From Lachnospiraceae bacterium (GTDB lineage: Bacteria; Bacillota; Clostridia; Lachnospirales; Lachnospiraceae), in assembly GCA_022792335.1 (NCBI GenBank), contig JAAWAV010000007.1:40193-104192 (forward strand): DNA of 64,000 nucleotides. Direction: 5' to 3'. A program made the translations under genes and the position numbers. Every line of letters starts with the position of its first letter. Position 1 is the stretch's first letter. Shown here piece by piece: positions 26,432-33,604 of the stretch. The notes below the pieces were generated by a model, which saw only the letters and a list, made by a program, of their open reading frames with translations, ran no database searches and had not been told where the DNA came from.

Positions 26432-27241
26432 ATGTACAGCTATACAGATAAAAAAGAGAGACTTGAGGAACTGTTGCAGGATGCGGTGAAAAAGGGAGTT
26501 TGCATTGCCTTTTCCGGAGGGGTGGACAGCAGTCTCCTCCTGGCGGCGGCCTGCAGGGAACAGAGGCAGTCCGGAGGAACCGTATTCGGGGTCATGTTTG
26601 ACACGTTTCTTCATACAAAAGGGGACGAAGAGACGGCCAGAAAAGTTTCCATGGAATGTGGCGCAGATTTTGCCGTACTTGCTATCAATGAACTGGACAA
26701 CCCGGCCATCTTGAAGAATCCGACGGATCGGTGCTATCAGTGTAAGAAATATCTGTTTGCCAGGTTGAAGGAATTTGCTGTAGAACATGAATGTGCCGTG
26801 GTCATGGACGGTACCAATGCGGACGATCAGAATACTTACCGGCCGGGGCTTAGGGCCCTTGCTGAACTGAGAATCTTAAGTCCGCTAAAAGAAGCCGGAT
26901 TTACCAAGGCGGATGTAAGACGGATGGCGGAAGAATATGGGGTTTCCACGGCCGGAAAGCCTTCCAATTCCTGCCTTGCCACCAGGCTTCCCTACGGAGA
27001 GGCGCTGGAGACAGAAGTACTCGGGCGGATCGCAAAGGGAGAACAGTATCTCTCGGAACTGGGCTTTACAACTGTGCGGATCCGGCTTCATGGGCCCGTG
27101 GCAAGGATCGAACTTTTGCCGGAGCAGTTTTCCCTTTTCTTTAATCTGAGGGAGGATATTTCCGCAAGGCTTAGAGAACTGGGATTTGTTTATATTACGC
27201 TGGATATCGAAGGATTTCGGTCCGGCAGTATGGACCTGTAG
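26432..27241 (+). CDS. larE: LarE, sulfur transferase of the nickel-pincer nucleotide pathway
   Basis: A 269-residue PP-loop ATP pyrophosphatase-type enzyme that converts the two carboxylates of P2CMN to thiocarboxylates. The PP-loop is SGGVDSS (about residue 28). Conserved cysteines are C101 and C104 in DRCYQCKK and C181 in SNSCLATR; C181 aligns by context with the sacrificial Cys of the Lactobacillus enzyme. The added CxxC suggests the three-Cys form that can hold an iron-sulfur cluster and reuse sulfur, which is inference from family knowledge. The ATG directly abuts the larC stop. Confidence 0.95.
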   Translation: MYSYTDKKERLEELLQDAVKKGVCIAFSGGVDSSLLLAAACREQRQSGGTVFGVMFDTFLHTKGDEETARKVSMECGADFAVLAINELDNPAILKNPTDRCYQCKKYLFARLKEFAVEHECAVVMDGTNADDQNTYRPGLRALAELRILSPLKEAGFTKADVRRMAEEYGVSTAGKPSNSCLATRLPYGEALETEVLGRIAKGEQYLSELGFTTVRIRLHGPVARIELLPEQFSLFFNLREDISARLRELGFVYITLDIEGFRSGSMDL

Positions 27242-27303
27242 GAGAAGGCAGAGACGCTTAAAGAGACGAAAGGCCGGGCGCAGAGACGGAAGGGTTGAAT
27301 GTT

Positions 27304-28044
27304 ATGGAGATAAAGAGACTTTTGGAACATGTGAAGGCAGGGACGCTTTCTGTGGAGGAGGCGGAAATCATGCTGGGAGCGCAGGAGTATGAGGATATTG
27401 GCTGTGCCAAAATTGATTTTCACCGGAGCACACGCCGGGGATTCGGAGAAGTGATTTTCTGCCAGGGAAAGAAACTGGAACATCTGGTCCATATTTACGA
27501 AAGTTTCCGGGACAGAGGCGTGAATGTGATGGGAACCAGGGCTTCGGCGGCTCAGTATGAGGCGGTGCGGCTCGCCGTGCCGGAAGTCTGTTATGATGAG
27601 ACGTCCAGAGTACTCAAATACGAGCCCAATCCGGCAGAGCAGAAAGGGTTGGTGGCAGTGTGCACCGGAGGAACTGCAGATATTCCTGTGGCGGAGGAAG
27701 CGGCCCAGACAGCGGAGTTTCATGGAAGTCAGGTGCTTCGGGTATTTGACGTGGGAGTGGCCGGGATTCACCGGCTGTTTTCCAAAATCGAAGAAATCCG
27801 GAAAGCCAACTGTATTGTGGCAGTGGCGGGGATGGAAGGCGCCCTGGGCGGGGTTATCACGGGGCTGGTGGATAAGCCGGTCATCGCTGTCCCGACCTCC
27901 GTGGGCTACGGGGCCGGACTGGAGGGGATTGCGCCGCTCCTTTGCATGCTCAATTCCTGTGCCGAGGGAATGGCGGTGGTCAATATTGACAATGGGTTTG
28001 GGGCCGGCTATATGGGGGCGCAGATCAATCGGATGGTGGTGTAA
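27304..28044 (+). CDS. larB: LarB, nicotinate adenine dinucleotide carboxylase/hydrolase
   Basis: A 246-residue first enzyme of nickel-pincer nucleotide synthesis. It carboxylates nicotinic acid adenine dinucleotide and hydrolyses the pyrophosphate. The C-terminal AIR-carboxylase (PurE)-like domain is clear: VCTGGTADIPVAEEAA, VAGMEGALGGVITGL and VPTSVGYGAG. The N-terminal LarB-specific part has KIDFHRSTRRGFGEVI. ATG 27304 is preferred; the track TTG at 27295 is 9 nt earlier. It lies 62 bp after larE in the same orientation. No larA or obvious larA paralogue is found in the window, so the user of the cofactor lies elsewhere. Confidence 0.95.
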   Translation: MEIKRLLEHVKAGTLSVEEAEIMLGAQEYEDIGCAKIDFHRSTRRGFGEVIFCQGKKLEHLVHIYESFRDRGVNVMGTRASAAQYEAVRLAVPEVCYDETSRVLKYEPNPAEQKGLVAVCTGGTADIPVAEEAAQTAEFHGSQVLRVFDVGVAGIHRLFSKIEEIRKANCIVAVAGMEGALGGVITGLVDKPVIAVPTSVGYGAGLEGIAPLLCMLNSCAEGMAVVNIDNGFGAGYMGAQINRMVV

Positions 28045-28142
28045 AAAAAGCGAGCGGCTGCTCAAATTCAAAAAAGGATATTTTAGATGTGGAAAGTCTG
28101 ATGGGACAGAGATAGAAAGGCTTCGCGGAAAGGAAAGGGAAG

Positions 28143-29066
28143 ATGTCAGAGGGAACAGAGTTATTGCGGGAGCAGGGAGTGGACGGCGGCCTGATCGCCG
28201 AGGTGGAAGCATTCAGAAAACAGTATCCGGTGGAAGAGGGCGAGCGGGGACGGGTTTCGCCGCCTTTGATTCCTTTTTATGGAAAGGAAATTCTGGAACA
28301 GGCCATCACAGGGCTGTTACAGGGGGAGAATCTTCTTCTTTCCGGTTCCAAGGCTACAGGAAAAAACGTACTGGCGGAAAACCTGGCCTGGATTTTCGGA
28401 AGGCCGGCTTACAATATTTCTTTTCATGTCAATACGGACAGCAGTTCTCTCATTGGAACAGATACCTTCGTGGATAATGAGGTGCGACTCAGGCAGGGGC
28501 CTGTGTATCGATGTGCAAAATACGGCGGATTTGGCGTGTTAGACGAGATCAATATGGCGAAAAACGATGCAGTCTCCGTGCTTCATGCCACCTTGGATTT
28601 CCGACGGATCATTGAGGTGCCCGGTTATGGAAAACTGGATCTTCATCCGGCGACCCGCTTTATTGCCACGATGAACTATGGCTATGCAGGAACCAGGGAA
28701 TTAAATGAGGCACTGGTTTCCAGGTTTCTGGTTATCGATATGCCTCCGGTGGATGAAGAGACTCTGCTTAAGATTTTTCGGATGACTTTTCCGGACGGAA
28801 AAGAATCAGCCATGGAACAGTTTGCCGGATTGTTTCTGGATCTTCAGTTGAAGGCATTCAATGGGGAGATTACCACAAGGCCCCTGGATCTGCGGGGACT
28901 TCTGGCAGCCATAAAGACTATCCGCAGCGGTTTACGGCCTGCTCTGGCAGTGAAGATGGGAATTACCAACAAGACCTTTGATATATTTGAAAAGGAAATC
29001 ATAGGAGACGTGGTGATGACCAGGATCCCGGACGACTGGACGGCAGAGGAGGTATTCGGGAGCTGA
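28143..29066 (+). CDS. MoxR/NorQ-like AAA+ ATPase with variant Walker A
   Basis: A 307-residue AAA+ ATPase of the MoxR/CbbQ/NorQ type. The nucleotide loop reads GSKATGKN, with Asn in place of the usual Ser/Thr. Walker B is FGVLDEINMA, sensor 1 is RFIATMNYGYAGTRELNEAL, and the Arg-bearing VSRFLVIDMPP follows. ATG 28143 is preceded by AAAGGGAAG. It pairs with the NorD-like VWA gene downstream, as NorQ-NorD and CbbQ-CbbO do, and lies 98 bp after larB. The likely role is an ATP-driven chaperone for a metalloenzyme; the client is unknown. Confidence 0.88.
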   Translation: MSEGTELLREQGVDGGLIAEVEAFRKQYPVEEGERGRVSPPLIPFYGKEILEQAITGLLQGENLLLSGSKATGKNVLAENLAWIFGRPAYNISFHVNTDSSSLIGTDTFVDNEVRLRQGPVYRCAKYGGFGVLDEINMAKNDAVSVLHATLDFRRIIEVPGYGKLDLHPATRFIATMNYGYAGTRELNEALVSRFLVIDMPPVDEETLLKIFRMTFPDGKESAMEQFAGLFLDLQLKAFNGEITTRPLDLRGLLAAIKTIRSGLRPALAVKMGITNKTFDIFEKEIIGDVVMTRIPDDWTAEEVFGS

Positions 29067-29081
29067 GAGCGGAATACCATC

Positions 29082-29233
29082 GGGTATAGTTGTGTGTCCA
29101 GAAAAGGCGGACAAGCGGAAGGGAACTTCCACCGAGTATAGTTGTATGCCCAGAAAGGGCGGACAAACGGAAGGAACCCTTTATCAGGTATATCTGTATG
29201 CCATGAAAAGACGGGCGGGATGAAGGAAATGGG
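29082..29233 (+). repeat. 52-bp tandem repeat between the MoxR2 and VWA2 genes
   Basis: The unit starts GTATAGTTGTATGCCCAGAAA and continues GGCGGACAAACGGAAGG. Copies begin at 29082, 29134 and 29186, exactly 52 bp apart. The first two agree at most positions, and the third is degenerate and runs into the ribosome site of the VWA gene. No ORF spans it on the + strand. Confidence 0.75.
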
Positions 29234-31018
29234 ATGGCGATGAAAGAATACATGGAAAATGAGAGGGAGATGGAGACTGCGAACCGGGTCCGAAATCTGA
29301 TGTGGACGGTGAGCGGAGATTATTCTCTGGACGTGGCGCTGGATGTGGACTCATTTCAGAAGTCTCGGTACATTTCTTTATATGATGCCGTGAAACAGGG
29401 GGCCTTTGCCAAATATTTTGACAAGGATGCCCTGGCGCTTTACGTAGTGAAGAAGGTGTTTTTAGGAGCCGACGAGAGGAATCTGATGAATCTGGCCCAG
29501 ATTTGTGTGGACGCGGCTTGCCACAGGCAGGCAGAAGCAGAACGAAGCGGAGTGGCCGCCCTTCGGAAACGGGCATTTTCAGACACCTTGGAGATCGAGT
29601 ATCGACGCCTGACAGAATCATTGACGGGAATGCTAAAGCTTACAGTGATGAAGCGGGCTCTGGAGCCGTCCTACCAGACTACAAAAAAGCTTTCAGAAGC
29701 GGCAGAAAAGGTGGAGAGTCTGGAAAATGCCGGAGAGACCATGGAGTTAATCCGTGTGGTAGACGGGCTTTACAACAGCCTTTTGGATCAGACCTTTGAG
29801 GCGAAACAGGGAAATCTGGAGGAAGTCCTTTCCGTTACGTTGGAAGAGCTGGCAGAATATGGATGGAAGGATTTTCTGAAGGAGGACGCTTCAGAGGAAA
29901 GCTTTGAGGAATATATGAGGCGAGTCTCCCGGAGCATGATGCGGACCAATTCTGAGGAAGAGGAAAAAGAAAAACGGGATTCAGAAGGGGCAAAGACCCA
30001 TGTGGTGCGGATTACGGAAGAAGATCTCAAAAAGGTGTATTCTTATGTGGAACTGAACTTCGGAAAATCCTATCTGGGGCGGCTGGAAGGGCGACGGCTG
30101 GATCATAAACTGTGCCGGGGAGCCCACGGAGATTGCAGCTTGTATTTTACAGAAGGAATCCTCAGGAACCCGGTGCGGAATAATTACCAGTATCAGTATG
30201 CGCTCAGACAGGCAGAACAGAACCGAAGAGGCTATGCCCAGAATCATAATCTGGCGAGAAAGAATATTTCCATTTTAACAGATGTGCTAAGACAGGCGCT
30301 TGTCCGCAGAAGCGAACGGGAGCAGGTACGGGATACTTACGGACAGGTGGTGCCAAATCTCCTTTGGAAAGTGGGCAGGACCAGAGATCGGCGACTGTTC
30401 ACAAGGAACCTGAACCGAAATGCCTCGGATTTTGTGGTGGATGTACTGATTGACGCCAGCGGATCCCAGAGAGTAAGGCAGCCGAAGGTGGCCCTGCAGG
30501 GATATATTATCAGCCGGGCCTTAAGCAATGCCGGGCTTTCCCATCGGGTTATGAGTTTTTGTAGTTTTTGGGACTATACCATTCTCCATCGATTTCGGGA
30601 TTATGACGAGGATCGGGCGGCAGATAAGAATATTATGGAATATACCACATCCTCCAACAACCGGGACGGCCTGGCAGTCCGGGCGGCTGTGGACGGGCTT
30701 CTTGCCAGGGAAGAGGAGAATAAGATTCTAATTGTGCTAAGCGACGGTCGTCCAAACGATATCATTGTAAACCGGCCCGGCAGCAAAAACCCCCATTCCT
30801 ACGGCGGGGAATATGCGGTTATGGATACGGCCAGGGAAGTCCGTTATGCCAGAAGCATGGGGATTTCTGTCCTTGGCGTATTTGCCGGAAGAGAGACAGA
30901 TCTGGCGGCAGAGAAGAAAATATTTGGAAAAGATTTTGCCTATATCCGGGACATTGCCAATTTTTCCAATGTGGTGGGAATGTATTTAAAAAGACAGATG
31001 GACAGGGAAGAACAATGA
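29234..31018 (+). CDS. NorD-like VWA-domain protein
   Basis: A 594-residue protein. The N-terminal ~250 residues are helical and acidic. A central segment (about 255-400) has NorD/CoxE-like features, and the C-terminal VWA domain begins near residue 400 with VDVLIDASGSQ (MIDAS Asp near 407). The last MIDAS Asp is in VLSDGRPNDI; the middle Thr is not obvious (NNRDGLAVRA). This is the partner expected for the AAA+ protein encoded upstream. Together they resemble NorQ/NorD and CbbQ/CbbO activators. A GNAT gene starts inside its last codons (ATGA overlap). Confidence 0.88.
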   Translation: MAMKEYMENEREMETANRVRNLMWTVSGDYSLDVALDVDSFQKSRYISLYDAVKQGAFAKYFDKDALALYVVKKVFLGADERNLMNLAQICVDAACHRQAEAERSGVAALRKRAFSDTLEIEYRRLTESLTGMLKLTVMKRALEPSYQTTKKLSEAAEKVESLENAGETMELIRVVDGLYNSLLDQTFEAKQGNLEEVLSVTLEELAEYGWKDFLKEDASEESFEEYMRRVSRSMMRTNSEEEEKEKRDSEGAKTHVVRITEEDLKKVYSYVELNFGKSYLGRLEGRRLDHKLCRGAHGDCSLYFTEGILRNPVRNNYQYQYALRQAEQNRRGYAQNHNLARKNISILTDVLRQALVRRSEREQVRDTYGQVVPNLLWKVGRTRDRRLFTRNLNRNASDFVVDVLIDASGSQRVRQPKVALQGYIISRALSNAGLSHRVMSFCSFWDYTILHRFRDYDEDRAADKNIMEYTTSSNNRDGLAVRAAVDGLLAREEENKILIVLSDGRPNDIIVNRPGSKNPHSYGGEYAVMDTAREVRYARSMGISVLGVFAGRETDLAAEKKIFGKDFAYIRDIANFSNVVGMYLKRQMDREEQ

Positions 31019-31641
31019 ATCGAAATGACTATATTATCCGTCCGGAAAGAACGAGCGATTACCGCAAGGTAGAAAATCTGACGCGGGAAGCGTTCTGGAA
31101 TGTTTATCGGCCTGGCTGTACGGAACACTATATCCTTCATACGTATCGGGGAAGAGAGGATTTTGTCAAAGAGCTGGATCTTGTGATGGAAAAGGAAGGG
31201 GAAATCATGGGCCACATCATGTACGTTCGGGCGGAGATCCGGGCGGATGATGGCAGACGTATCCCGATTATGACCTTTGGACCAATCAGCATTGCACCGG
31301 AGTACAAAAGACAGGGTTATGGTAAGGCTCTCCTTGCATATTCCATGGAGAAGGCCGCCGCCCTGGGCGTTGGCGCGCTGTGTATAGAGGGGAATCTTGA
31401 TTTCTATGGAAGGTGCGGCTTTGTGGTTGCAAGCACCAGAGGAATCCATTATTATGCAGAACCGAGGACACAGGAAGTTCCCTATTTTCTGCTCAAAGAG
31501 TTACGTGAGGGCTTTTTGAACGGCGTGACAGGAATTTATCAAACCCCTGACGGTTATTTCATTGACGAACAGGCGGCTGAGAGGTTTGACAGCAGCTTTC
31601 CGCCAAAGAAAAAGCTGAAATTGCCGGGACAGCTTGTGTAA
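31015..31641 (+). CDS. GNAT-family N-acetyltransferase (YhbS-like)
   Basis: A 208-residue acetyltransferase. The acetyl-CoA loop is seen in ISIAPEYKRQGYGKALL (Q/RxxGxG/A pattern), followed by ALGVGALCIEGNLDFYGRCGF, typical of YhbS-like members. The start overlaps the stop of the VWA gene by 4 nt, so it is translationally coupled and probably the last gene of the lar/MoxR block. Substrate not predictable. A terminator-like hairpin follows about 120 bp downstream. Confidence 0.88.
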   Translation: MNRNDYIIRPERTSDYRKVENLTREAFWNVYRPGCTEHYILHTYRGREDFVKELDLVMEKEGEIMGHIMYVRAEIRADDGRRIPIMTFGPISIAPEYKRQGYGKALLAYSMEKAAALGVGALCIEGNLDFYGRCGFVVASTRGIHYYAEPRTQEVPYFLLKELREGFLNGVTGIYQTPDGYFIDEQAAERFDSSFPPKKKLKLPGQLV

Positions 31642-31762
31642 ATCAGCCGTACCACAAAGACAAGCGGAGCGAGCGAAGGAGCCGCGGGAATCAACGATAA
31701 AAGAAGCTACGCGTTTCATAGGTTGTCGCCCCGGCCCTGTTTGTTTAGCTGCCAGGTAATCA

Positions 31763-31800
31763 AGGCGGGAAAGTTCGAAAACGCTTTCCCGCCTGTTTTG
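31763..31800 (+). terminator. Intrinsic terminator after the lar/MoxR-VWA block
   Basis: AGGCGGGAAAG / CTTTCCCGCCT, a perfect 11-bp stem with a 10-nt loop followed by GTTTTG. Confidence 0.85.
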
Positions 31801-31871
31801 ATGTTGAGAAAGAAAGCATTCCTGTAACCATAGCGGATTGAATTTTAAGACACGAAAGGATGGAGAGAAAT

Positions 31872-32360
31872 ATGAATCAGAAAGAAACATTAGAATTTCG
31901 CTTCGCAAAAGAAGAAGATACAGCTTTGGTGATGCAGTTTATTCAGGAACTGGCAGAATACGAAAAACTGTCGGATCAGGTGACAGTCACAGAGGAATCC
32001 CTTCGAAAGGAGCTATTTGAAAAAAAGGCGGCGGAGGTTTTGTTTGCTGTGGAGGATGGAAAAGAGATTGGTTTTGCCCTGTTTTTCCATAATTTTTCTA
32101 CTTTTTTGGGGAAGAGCGGGCTGTATCTGGAGGATCTGTTTATCCGCCCGGAGAATCGGGGAAAGGGAATCGGCACTGAAATTTTTAAAAGGCTGGCGAA
32201 AATTGCAAAGGAACGGGGATATGGCCGGATGGAGTGGAGCTGTCTTAACTGGAACAAACCCAGCATTCAGTTCTATGGTTCCATGGGAGCGAAAGCCATG
32301 GATGAATGGACGGTGCACCGACTGACGGAGGATGGGATCGCGAAGTTGGCCGAAGCATAG
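31872..32360 (+). CDS. GNAT-family N-acetyltransferase (diamine acetyltransferase-like)
   Basis: A 162-residue acetyltransferase similar in layout to spermidine/spermine-type enzymes: an N-terminal RFAKEEDTALVMQFIQELAEYEKL, then LYLEDLFIRPENRGKGIGTEIFK (acetyl-CoA loop) and WSCLNWNKPSIQFYGSMGAK. The start at 31872 is preferred to the track ATG at 31860, because GGAGAG lies 4-5 nt upstream. It is monocistronic, between a terminator and a long palindromic element. The substrate could be a polyamine or another small amine; this is a family-level guess. Confidence 0.85.
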   Translation: MNQKETLEFRFAKEEDTALVMQFIQELAEYEKLSDQVTVTEESLRKELFEKKAAEVLFAVEDGKEIGFALFFHNFSTFLGKSGLYLEDLFIRPENRGKGIGTEIFKRLAKIAKERGYGRMEWSCLNWNKPSIQFYGSMGAKAMDEWTVHRLTEDGIAKLAEA

Positions 32361-32365
32361 AGTGT

Positions 32366-32581
32366 AAACGGAAGCCGCCAGGGAAGGCGCAATGCCCCTC
32401 GGCCCTCCGGCGGACACGGCGATTTTTTGGTTTTTCTACGCCGCCTTTTATCGGCTGTTTTGCTTCCACAAAATCTGGTCAGTCAAAACAGCCGAAGCTA
32501 TGCTCGAAAAACCTTCAAAATCTGCCTATCGTCCGCCGGAGGGCCGAGGGGCATTGCGCCTTTCCTGGCTGTTTCCGTTTT
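32366..32581. repeat. 216-bp palindromic hairpin element (MITE-like)
   Basis: About 50 bp at the left end (AAACGGAAGCCGCCAGGGAA...) is an almost perfect inverted copy of the right end (...CCTGGCTGTTTCCGTTT). Inside, GGCGATTTTTTGGTTTTTC pairs with GAAAAACCTTCAAAATCTGCC, and the tip has CGGCTGTTTTG / CAAAACAGCCG. The whole segment folds into one long hairpin with little unpaired sequence. No convincing gene lies in it; the short ORFs listed there are by-products of the repeat. It may also act as a terminator for the acetyltransferase. Confidence 0.75.
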
Positions 32582-32654
32582 GAGAATAAATTTTCCACAT
32601 CTGACGCATACTGGGAGGGAATCCAATTATTTTAGATCCCAGGAGGTTTGCGAG

Positions 32655-33263
32655 ATGAATTTAAGGGAAAGTGAGACGAGGAAAAATCTGCTTCGGGCGT
32701 TTGCAGGGGAGAGCCAGGCCAGGAACCGCTATACCATGGCGGCGGGGAAGGCGGCGGAGCTCAAGCTGCAGGCGATTCAGCAGATTTTTTTGTTTACGGC
32801 AGATCAGGAGAAGGAGCACGCAGAAATCTTTTATAAACATTTAAAAGAGCTAAACGGGGAGAATCTGGAGATTGACGGTACGTATCCCATCGAGGTGTAC
32901 GATGATGCCAGAACACTTCTTGAAGCGGCCAGACACAACGAATATGAAGAGTATGAACATGTGTATCCGGCTTTTGCGAAAACGGCTCAGGAGGAAGGCT
33001 TCCTGGCAGTGGCGGCCAGCTTCCGCCAGATTGCAGAGATTGAGAAGATTCATGGGGACCGTTTCGGACAGATTGCAACGTTGATGGAGCGGAACGAACT
33101 GTTTCAGACGGACACAGAGGAGATCTACATGTGCTTAAACTGCGGGCACATTTATACTGGGAAAAAGGTGCCGGAAACTTGTCCTGTGTGTAAACATGAC
33201 AGAGGATACTATATTCGTATCGATATGGCTCCCTTTACGAGAGGGGCGTCCATTTCTAAATAA
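32655..33263 (+). CDS. Rubrerythrin
   Basis: A 202-residue peroxide-reducing di-iron protein with a C-terminal rubredoxin domain, used for oxidative-stress defence in anaerobes. The ferritin-like part has ESQARNRY, DQEKEHAE and AEIEKIHGDRF as iron ligands. The rubredoxin knuckles are CLNCGH and CPVCKH. The track start at 32427 runs back into the palindromic repeat; AGGAGG 8 nt upstream fixes the ATG at 32655. It is a single-gene unit. No clear PerR box is seen upstream. After the stop, about 250 bp hold no gene until the nadE promoter. Confidence 0.96.
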   Translation: MNLRESETRKNLLRAFAGESQARNRYTMAAGKAAELKLQAIQQIFLFTADQEKEHAEIFYKHLKELNGENLEIDGTYPIEVYDDARTLLEAARHNEYEEYEHVYPAFAKTAQEEGFLAVAASFRQIAEIEKIHGDRFGQIATLMERNELFQTDTEEIYMCLNCGHIYTGKKVPETCPVCKHDRGYYIRIDMAPFTRGASISK

Positions 33264-33515
33264 GCGTGACGGGGTTTGCCGGAGACGAAACTGCCTGAAG
33301 AAAGCGTCAGCAAGGAATCGAAACGCGCGCGAGTGTTTGCAGAAAAGGAAAGACCAGTGAAAAAGCCGGCCGTAAAGGGACGAAGATGGTAAGAAGGGTT
33401 TGGAGAAAAACCGACGTGTCTGCGCCCTTTTGCGGCGGGACTTTTTTACGTTAGCATTCTCAGGCAGCATCCGCGTATCACTTTTATCCACGATTTTTGT
33501 TCACCACATTTTTGT

Positions 33516-33544
33516 TTGCTTTTTGCCCTCCGGTATTTTATAAT
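33516..33544 (+). promoter_or_regulatory. SigA promoter of nadE
   Basis: TTGCTT (33516-33521), 17-bp spacer and consensus TATAAT (33539-33544), about 60 bp upstream of the ATG. The rest of the 33264-33604 gap holds no recognisable gene. Confidence 0.7.
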
Positions 33545-33604
33545 AGGACAGAGGAATACCGAAAAGCAAAAAGCGAGTGAATCTGCGAGGGAGAAAAGAG
33601 GACT

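Noticed and set aside
29082-29233. Possible CRISPR array
   Set aside because: The 52-bp units are contiguous tandem copies with no unique spacers between them, and no cas genes are present.
32427-32654. N-terminal extension of rubrerythrin (track start 32427)
   Set aside because: The extension is translated palindromic repeat; AGGAGG fixes the start at 32655.
33264-33515. Terminator in the rubrerythrin-nadE gap (GTCTGCGCCCTTTTGCGGCGGGACTTTTTT)
   Set aside because: The arms pair poorly; the T-run is suggestive, but the stem is not good enough to list.
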